NCBI GenBank assembly: GCA_001603805.1
Contig: LUZY01000008.1
Coordinates: forward strand, 124,001-188,000
Source: Deferribacterales bacterium Deferri_01
GTDB lineage: Bacteria > Chrysiogenota > Deferribacteres > Deferribacterales > Geovibrionaceae
Direction: 5' to 3'
DNA length: 64,000 nucleotides
Shown here: piece after piece, positions 58,457 through 64,000 of the stretch
Layout: each line of letters opens with the position of its first letter
Numbering within the stretch: the first letter of the stretch is position 1
Notes under the pieces: model-generated
Told to the model about the DNA's origin: nothing
Databases searched by the model: none
Seen by the model: the letters and a program-made list of their open reading frames with translations, nothing else
Position numbers and translations under genes: made by a program

Positions 58457-60613
58457 TTATATGAATCCGGTAAAATTATCTATCGTTCCGGTTAATGAGT
58501 CAATATCGAACTCTTTTGCTTCTTTTGCAAGTTTTTCCGCCCAGTTTTTCAATTCTTTTATATTTTCTTTCTCCGCAAGGACAAGAGCCTCATCTGCGAA
58601 GCTTATCATATCGCTTATAACGAACCGTCTTGATATACTCTGCCATTTTCCGTAAAGCTCATCTCTGATTAATTTTTTTTGTTCATCAGTAAGAACTGAA
58701 ACTTCCGCAATGAGAGCAGGCTTCGGATTTTCTTTTACCGTGTATGTAAGAAAGACCTTGAGAGCATTGATAAGTTCTGATGAAACAATGGGTTTTTTCA
58801 CATAGACCGAACAGCCGCAGGCAAATGCCTCGTCCATACGGTCATTTAAAACATCCGCCGAAACTGCAATTATGGGAATATTTTTTGTTTTGCCGCTGCT
58901 TTTCAGCATCTTAGCAGCAGTGTATCCGTCAGTATCGGGCATTTTCATATCCATCAGTATCACATCAGGGATAAATTCTTCTGCCTTGCTGAAAGCTTCA
59001 CGTCCGTTCTGAGCTTCTATAAAAGTGAAGGGGTATTCTTTGAGCAGAAGACGGATAAGAAATCTGTTCTGGGGGCTGTCGTCAGCTATTAGTATTGTTG
59101 CAGGCTCGAAGATTACCGTTTCATCCGTCGGTGTCTGTTTTTCAATTTTGCAGGAGATGGGAACATTGAGGAATCTGACTGTGAATACTGAACCTTTTCC
59201 TTTAGTGCTTGAAACAGTTACTGTTCCGTTCATTGCTTCGGTGAGTTTCTTTGTGATGGCAAGTCCGAGACCTGTTCCGCCGTATCTGGCGTGATCCTGC
59301 CCCTGCGGTTGTGTGAAGTTGTCAAATACTTTCTCAAGCTGATCTTCCTCTATTCCTATGCCGCTGTCTTCCACTGTGACTGTTAAGGAGCATGTGTCTT
59401 TATCTTCGTTTTTCATACTGCATGAAAGCCTTATAAAGCCTTTCTCCGTGAATTTGACAGCGTTGCCCACGAGGTTGAAAAGTATCTGACGTAGCCTTGT
59501 TCCGTCGAATAGAATTGCATCACTGCATCCGGACGTTTCTGTCAGAAGTTCAACGCCTTTCTGACCTGCTGTAGAGGAAAAAATGTTAAGTGTTTCTTCA
59601 AACACAGCGGCAATATTAAGAGGTGACGGGTTTATATCTATTTTACCTGACTCTATTTTTGATAGATCAAGCAGATCGTTTATGAGCTTCATTAATGTTT
59701 CGCCGCTGTCCTTGATTGCCTCAAGGAGCTTTGCATGCTCTGGTTCATTTATTTCCCTGCCGAGGATTTCGGCGAAACCGAGTATTATGTTCATGGGCGT
59801 GCGTATTTCGTGACTTATATTAGCCAGAAATTCACTTTTTGCTCTGTTTGCCGTGTCTGCTGCATCTTTTGCGGATTTAAGCTCTTCTGTTCTGCTGACT
59901 TTCAGCAGGTTGTCATGATATCTGGCAAAAAGAATGTTGAGGGATTCTGTGAGAACCCCAAGCTCATCCTTTGCGTGTCTGTCAGATACGTTGATGCTGT
60001 ACACTGACTGGTTTGAAGGGTCTGCAACGGCGAGCCTGCCTGCAATTTTCTGAATCTCACGCACCAGTGTGAGATGAAACGAAACAGCGTAAAGTAATGA
60101 GAGGATAGCAGTAACGAGGAATGTTGATATTATCACTGTGCCGGCATGTGAGGCGAAGTCTTCTGATATGCTCTGGATATCGGGATAGATTTCCGCATAA
60201 CCTGCGTAGTTCCAGTTCTTTCCATAAACCAGAGGGAAACGGAATATCGTTTTTCCTGTGTACATATTGCGTATTATTGAAATGGCAAAGCCTGAATCAG
60301 CATCAGGTGCTTCGCTTTCGGCGAGTGCTTCGTTTTTATCATTTACCAGACGTGCTTTTTTGATTATCCCGACTTGTATCAGCCCGTCTGTTATGCTCTG
60401 GGCAAGGCTTTTATTTCCTGAAACAAGAGCATAGCCCGCCGTTTGTGACATCATAGAGTTAATACGTTCAAGGCGGGCTTCCACATTCGTCTGTTCCTTT
60501 CTGAAATCCATCCATAGCAATAGGGCGCTGAGGAGAAGACCCAGAGTGAAGGCAATGAAAAAAGTCATTTTCGCCTGCTTGTAGGGCAGACTTCGGGTGA
60601 ATTTAACTTTCAT
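58457..60613 (-). CDS. Hybrid sensor histidine kinase with receiver domain
   Basis: The 718-residue protein has a first membrane helix (about 16-35), a periplasmic sensor region (about 36-155), a second helix (about 158-180), and a HAMP-like linker (about 183-240). The HisKA domain has the H-box SHEIRTP (His268), and the ATPase domain N (NLVGNAVKF near 380), G1 (DSGIG near 416) and G2 (GGTGLGLAI near 445) boxes. The receiver (about 505-620) has the phosphoacceptor Asp555 in ILMDMKMPD. The last 90 residues are helical like an Hpt domain but lack the phosphoryl His, so another protein must receive the phosphate. Signal and target are unknown. Confidence 0.93.
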   Translation of the reverse strand: MKVKFTRSLPYKQAKMTFFIAFTLGLLLSALLLWMDFRKEQTNVEARLERINSMMSQTAGYALVSGNKSLAQSITDGLIQVGIIKKARLVNDKNEALAESEAPDADSGFAISIIRNMYTGKTIFRFPLVYGKNWNYAGYAEIYPDIQSISEDFASHAGTVIISTFLVTAILSLLYAVSFHLTLVREIQKIAGRLAVADPSNQSVYSINVSDRHAKDELGVLTESLNILFARYHDNLLKVSRTEELKSAKDAADTANRAKSEFLANISHEIRTPMNIILGFAEILGREINEPEHAKLLEAIKDSGETLMKLINDLLDLSKIESGKIDINPSPLNIAAVFEETLNIFSSTAGQKGVELLTETSGCSDAILFDGTRLRQILFNLVGNAVKFTEKGFIRLSCSMKNEDKDTCSLTVTVEDSGIGIEEDQLEKVFDNFTQPQGQDHARYGGTGLGLAITKKLTEAMNGTVTVSSTKGKGSVFTVRFLNVPISCKIEKQTPTDETVIFEPATILIADDSPQNRFLIRLLLKEYPFTFIEAQNGREAFSKAEEFIPDVILMDMKMPDTDGYTAAKMLKSSGKTKNIPIIAVSADVLNDRMDEAFACGCSVYVKKPIVSSELINALKVFLTYTVKENPKPALIAEVSVLTDEQKKLIRDELYGKWQSISRRFVISDMISFADEALVLAEKENIKELKNWAEKLAKEAKEFDIDSLTGTIDNFTGFI

Positions 60614-60673
60614 AGTCCATGATCAGGCAGAACAGTGAAATTATCAATATAAAAAAGTATCAGAATGATCTTA

Positions 60674-61660
60674 TCAGAGCTTTATCACTGTCCTTCCCGC
60701 TGCTTTTCCTGCAAGCATCTGCTTAATTTTTTCATCCAGTCCGTTAAGTTCTGTTTCATGGCTGAGATCATCCAGTATAGATGGCTTCCATATGCTTCCC
60801 AGCTTTTCCCATGCTCTGATACGCTTATCATTAGGGCATTCTACAGAGTCTATCCCTATCAGGCTGACGCCCCGCAGTATAAAAGGAAACACATTCAGCG
60901 GAAGATCAGGAGACATGGCAAGCCCGCAGCAGGAAACCGCACTGCCATATTTTACGGATTTAAGCATCGCCGTAAGGGCATTTCCGCCTAAAACATCCAC
61001 GCCGCCGTCCCATATGGGCTTCATAAGTGGTTTTTCGCTTCCTGCTGTGAAATCGGAGGAAGGGATTATGCCTTCTGCTCCCAGCGATTTGAGAAAATCT
61101 GCCTGATCCGTCTTACCTGTTACTGCAAACGGAGCAAATCCTTCGGTTTTCAGAATTGAGATCGCAATGCTTCCTACACCGCCTGTTGCTCCGGTGACTG
61201 CTATTTGTCCACTTTTCAGCCCCATGTGCAGGAGACCCTCTACACAGAGTGCGGCTGTAAGACCCGCTGTTCCGAGGGACATAGCCTCTTTCATTGTTAA
61301 GCCCGCAGGGAGAGGCAGAGCCCACGAGGACGGCACACGTATATATTCGCCGTAACCGCCTGCGGTGTTCATGCCGAGGTCATGACCCGTGACAATGACC
61401 TTGTCGCCTTGTTTAAAGCTGCCGTCTGTGCATTCCGCAACCTCTCCGGCAGCGTCAACACCGGGAGTGTGCGGATATTTCTTTGTTACACCTTTATTTC
61501 CAGAGGCGGACAGAGCATCTTTATAGTTCAGTGATGAATAGCGCACGCGGATAAGCACTTCCCCTGCGGGGAGATCGTCTGTGCTGCGTTCCGTGATCCT
61601 GCCTGAATATGTACCGTCTGAATTTTCAGATGTAACATAAGCCCTGAAAGATATGCTCAT
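60674..61660 (-). CDS. Zinc-free alcohol dehydrogenase, AcuI/YhdH type (acrylyl-CoA reductase-like)
   Basis: The family reduces acrylyl-CoA or related enoyl compounds with NADPH. The 328-residue medium-chain dehydrogenase has SLNYKDALSASGNKG near 48-62, PGVDAAGEVAEC near 70-81, the nucleotide motif VTGATGGVGSIAISILK near 153-169, and CGLAMSPDLPLNVFPFILRGVSLIGID near 250-276, all YhdH/AcuI-like. The zinc-binding Cys/His of classic enzymes are absent. It follows the iron alcohol dehydrogenase gene by 17 bp and probably shares its transcript. Confidence 0.9.
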   Translation of the reverse strand: MSISFRAYVTSENSDGTYSGRITERSTDDLPAGEVLIRVRYSSLNYKDALSASGNKGVTKKYPHTPGVDAAGEVAECTDGSFKQGDKVIVTGHDLGMNTAGGYGEYIRVPSSWALPLPAGLTMKEAMSLGTAGLTAALCVEGLLHMGLKSGQIAVTGATGGVGSIAISILKTEGFAPFAVTGKTDQADFLKSLGAEGIIPSSDFTAGSEKPLMKPIWDGGVDVLGGNALTAMLKSVKYGSAVSCCGLAMSPDLPLNVFPFILRGVSLIGIDSVECPNDKRIRAWEKLGSIWKPSILDDLSHETELNGLDEKIKQMLAGKAAGRTVIKL

Positions 61661-61677
61661 GACTGCCTCCTGTTTGA

Positions 61678-62844
61678 TTAATAAGCCATTTTAAGAATGG
61701 CGAGTACGTCTTTTGATTTCAGTTTTTTAAATGTGCCTATTTCACCGAAACGGACAGCGCCTTCAGCCATTATTTGCAGAGATTCCTCCTCAACACCTGT
61801 TTCAGAAAGTTTTGAGGGCATGCCTATGGAGTTATAAAAAGATCTCAGACGGTCTATTCCTTCCAATGCTGCGGTTTTTTTATCGCTGCTTTCCGCAACG
61901 CCGAACACATTTACCGCAAGCTGGTAAAATTTATCTGCATTTGTGTCATCCATCACATATTTCATCCAGTTCGGAAAAAGAACGGCAAGCCCAGCCCCGT
62001 GGGATATATCAAATATTGCGCTGACTTCATGCTCTATGGCGTGGTTTGCCCAGTCACCTTCTTTTCCCAGAGAGAGAAGAGTGTTGAGGGCAAGGTTGCC
62101 AGCCCAGAGTATCTCTGCTCTGGCAGTGTAATCATTGGGGTTTTCCATAACAACAGGAGCATATTTAAGGCAGGTTTTAAGGAGTGCTTCCGCCAGCCTG
62201 TCCTGCGTGAATGTATCAGCGGTGGATGAAAAATACTGCTCGAATATATGGCTCATTATATCTGCTATGCCCGCTGCTGTATGGAAAGGAGGCACAGAGT
62301 ATGTGTATTCCGGATCAAGGATCGAAAACTTAGGCCAGAGAATAGGCGAATAAACGGGGAGCTTCTGCTTTGTCTCAACATTTGAGATAACGGCATTTCC
62401 GTTTGATTCGGAACCTGTTGCGGCGAGTGTAAGCACAGTGCCGATGGGCAGCGCCTTGCTGATTGCTGCTTTACGCAGGCAGAAGTCCCATGGGTCTCCG
62501 TCATAACTTACAGAGCCGGCGATAACTTTTGCGCAGTCTATTACGCTTCCCCCTCCCACCGCAAGGATGAAGTCTATGTTCTCCTCTCTGCATATTTTAA
62601 CCCCTTCACGTACGCTGGTTATTCTGGGGTTAGGCTCTATTCCGCCGAGTTCGGCGAAGTAAAGCCCTCTGTCTGCGAGTTTGTCTGTTATGGTCTGGAA
62701 CAGCCCTTCTTTTTTTATTCTTTTACTGCCGTAGCAGATAAGAACCCTCTTGCCGCCGTATTTTTCTATTTGTCTTCCCAGAACCTTTATCTGGTTTCTG
62801 CCGAAGAAGATTTTTGTGGGAATGTTCAGTGTGAAATTGTCCAT
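61678..62844 (-). CDS. Iron-containing alcohol dehydrogenase
   Basis: A group III metal-dependent alcohol dehydrogenase. The 388-residue protein has FGRNQIKVLGRQI near 14, the NAD(P) motif AVGGGSVIDCAKVIAG near 95-110, and the metal ligands Asp and His in the segments AAGIADIMSHIFEQYF near 190-205 and NHAIEHEVSAIFDISHGAGLAVLFPNW near 266-292. Its pattern is nearest to butanol dehydrogenase/YqhD-type aldehyde reductases, NADPH-using. With the AcuI-like gene it may detoxify aldehydes or enals; that link is inference. Confidence 0.93.
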   Translation of the reverse strand: MDNFTLNIPTKIFFGRNQIKVLGRQIEKYGGKRVLICYGSKRIKKEGLFQTITDKLADRGLYFAELGGIEPNPRITSVREGVKICREENIDFILAVGGGSVIDCAKVIAGSVSYDGDPWDFCLRKAAISKALPIGTVLTLAATGSESNGNAVISNVETKQKLPVYSPILWPKFSILDPEYTYSVPPFHTAAGIADIMSHIFEQYFSSTADTFTQDRLAEALLKTCLKYAPVVMENPNDYTARAEILWAGNLALNTLLSLGKEGDWANHAIEHEVSAIFDISHGAGLAVLFPNWMKYVMDDTNADKFYQLAVNVFGVAESSDKKTAALEGIDRLRSFYNSIGMPSKLSETGVEEESLQIMAEGAVRFGEIGTFKKLKSKDVLAILKMAY

Positions 62845-62964
62845 TACATGTCCTCCGTTAATATAGTAAGGATAGCATTTATACGGATTGGTTCAAGTCC
62901 CTTGACAGCTAATTGGCTTTACTGCGCTCTTATATTCTGCTATTAATCCGTTAAAGAGGGACAT

Positions 62965-63822
62965 ATGAAAAGAAGTATAGGGAAAATAACAATAAAAATT
63001 ATAATGATTCTTCTGATCCTCGGTCTTGTGGGCAGAGCAGTCTATGTTATCAGCGGTGCAGAGGGCGGACATCTTCCAGAAAACACTGTAGCTGAAATTT
63101 CTGTTTCAGGGATAATATATGATGCGGAAGAGACAATTAACACACTGAAAGAGCTTTCTGAAAATGACAGGGTGAAAGGTATAATCATAAGGGTAAACAG
63201 CCCCGGCGGAGTTATCACCCCCACAAAAGAGATTTTTGACTATATCCAGACGATAAATAAGCCCGTTTACGCCTCGATGGAGAGCGTTGCAGCGTCCGGC
63301 GGCTACTATGTTTCCGCCGCATGCGACCGCATATTTGCCATGCCGACCACAATCACGGGCAGCATAGGGGTAATAATGCAGCTTTCAAACTATGAGAAGC
63401 TGATGAACACCATAGGCATTAAAAATTTTGCTCTGAAAAGCGGCGAATTTAAGGATATAGGTTCTCCTGACAGAGAAATGACCGATGCAGAAAAGGAAAT
63501 TCTGATGCAGACTGTTATGGATATGTATGAACAGTTTGTTGAGGATATTCAGAAGCGCAGAAACATGGATGAAACACTTCTTCGTTCTCAGGCTGACGGC
63601 AGGGTTTTTACCGGCAAGAGAGCCTTTGAGATGGGCTTTGTGGATAACCTCGGCAGCAGAAGAGACGCCTTTGAAGAGATGAAGAACGAGCTTAAGCTTG
63701 AAAATGTTGAGCTTAGAAGCTTTGATAAGAAAATTACCGTATGGGACAAACTGTTCGGCAGTTTTGAGGGTGTAAGCCTTGCAGGGGGCGCACACTTTAT
63801 GTATCTGTATAAGGGATACTAA
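62965..63822 (+). CDS. sppA: Signal peptide peptidase SppA
   Basis: SppA degrades cleaved signal peptides in the membrane. The 285-residue short form has one N-terminal membrane helix (about 9-28). The catalytic Ser is in ESVAASGGYYVSAACD near 107-122 and the catalytic Lys in LKSGEFKDIGSPDREMTDAE near 156-175. RVNSPGGVITPTKEI near 74-88 is also typical. Length matches Gram-positive and delta-type SppA, half of the E. coli fusion. A strong terminator follows. Confidence 0.95.
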   Translation: MKRSIGKITIKIIMILLILGLVGRAVYVISGAEGGHLPENTVAEISVSGIIYDAEETINTLKELSENDRVKGIIIRVNSPGGVITPTKEIFDYIQTINKPVYASMESVAASGGYYVSAACDRIFAMPTTITGSIGVIMQLSNYEKLMNTIGIKNFALKSGEFKDIGSPDREMTDAEKEILMQTVMDMYEQFVEDIQKRRNMDETLLRSQADGRVFTGKRAFEMGFVDNLGSRRDAFEEMKNELKLENVELRSFDKKITVWDKLFGSFEGVSLAGGAHFMYLYKGY

Positions 63823-63849
63823 AACTTTTTAAGTAAATCAGCTTTCGCA

Positions 63850-63876
63850 GGCGGGGAAAACCCCGCCTTTTCTTTT
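63850..63876 (+). terminator. Rho-independent terminator after sppA
   Basis: GGCGGGG / CCCCGCC (7 bp) with loop AAAA followed by TTTTCTTTT, 28 bp after the sppA stop. Textbook form. Confidence 0.95.
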
Positions 63877-63887
63877 GGTCTTAACTA

Positions 63888-63917
63888 TTGAACATCCCGT
63901 GTTTATTAGCATATACT
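63888..63917 (+). promoter_or_regulatory. Promoter of the comM/yifB gene
   Basis: TTGAAC and TATACT are 18 bp apart, 24 bp before the start codon. Confidence 0.6.
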
Positions 63918-63940
63918 CTTTGTAAATATGAGGAGGGGCG

Positions 63941-64000
63941 ATGTTCTGCCGTATTTTTTCTGCCCACGTGGCGGGTATTGATGGTGTTCTTATTGAGGTT
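63941..64000 (+). CDS. ComM/YifB-family Mg-chelatase-like ATPase (5' end only)
   Basis: Only 20 codons are in the window (MFCRIFSAHVAGIDGVLIEV). They match the start of the YifB/ComM family, whose proteins begin with a short strand, S-A-x-x-G-I-D, and L-(V/I)-E-V. AGGAGGGG lies just before ATG 63941. ComM is a hexameric helicase for branch migration in natural transformation. With so little sequence the call is probable rather than certain. Confidence 0.75.
   Translation, partial: MFCRIFSAHVAGIDGVLIEV

Overview
The window looks like chromosome from a flagellated, curved, anaerobic Gram-negative bacterium. The best guess is a member of the Deferribacterota (Denitrovibrio, Geovibrio or Seleniivibrio type). 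This is inferred from moderate G+C, a sigma54/sigma28 flagellar cascade, a Csd4/Csd6-type cell-shape pair, a variant System I cytochrome c maturation cluster and an oxygen-sensitive ThiH. No rRNA or other decisive marker is present, so the assignment is tentative.

Layout. 1-9.7 kb: minus-strand flagellar block, read from the right as lipoprotein-flgF-flgG-flgA / flgH-flgI-flgJ(rod-binding domain only) / flgM-flgN-flgK-flgL(cut by the window edge). Two sigma54-like promoters (before the lipoprotein gene and before flgH) and one sigma28 promoter (before flgM) divide it into middle and late classes. 9.7-15 kb: ferredoxin-nitroreductase, PilZ protein, tRNA-Met(CAT), cyclic-nucleotide-binding protein, sirtuin, ogt, thiH and thiG. 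15-22.3 kb: DegT-type aminotransferase, then a tightly overlapping operon of an RsmB/RsmF-type rRNA methyltransferase, csd6-like, csd4-like, acyP, a HAD phosphatase and dam. 22.4-25.3 kb: TPP riboswitch controlling thiC-thiE-thiL.

25.4-27.6 kb: an A+T-rich restriction-modification pair (endonuclease plus C5-cytosine methyltransferase) that looks acquired. 28-39 kb: rnj, uppP, ftsK, a dihydroorotate-dehydrogenase-like gene, trkA-trkH and hypF. 39-49 kb: lnt, tatA, ecfT-like, truA, small lipoprotein genes, a zinc-dependent phospholipase C-like gene, a TSUP permease with a small membrane partner, two crotonase-fold genes, a sigma28-driven unknown gene and rlmB. 49-54.7 kb: ccmCBA, ccmF, ccmE and a divergent ccdA. 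54.8-58.1 kb: yebC-ruvC-ruvA and ktrB. 58.2-64 kb: a small Cys/His-rich protein, a hybrid histidine kinase, an AcuI-like reductase, an iron alcohol dehydrogenase, sppA and the start of a comM/yifB gene.

The most unusual signal is a family of structured repeats. One copy lies just after hypF and a 107-bp-period tandem array lies at 44191-44559. Each unit forms three hairpins. The stems differ between loci but keep pairing, while two loops keep a GGA core (ACAGGATGT and A[A/T]GGAT). That is the layout of CsrA-sequestering RNAs of the CsrB/RsmZ type. A near-perfect CsrA consensus site also sits in the sigma28-driven leader at 47243-47388. I propose a CsrA-binding repeat RNA family; a palindromic mobile repeat is the main alternative.
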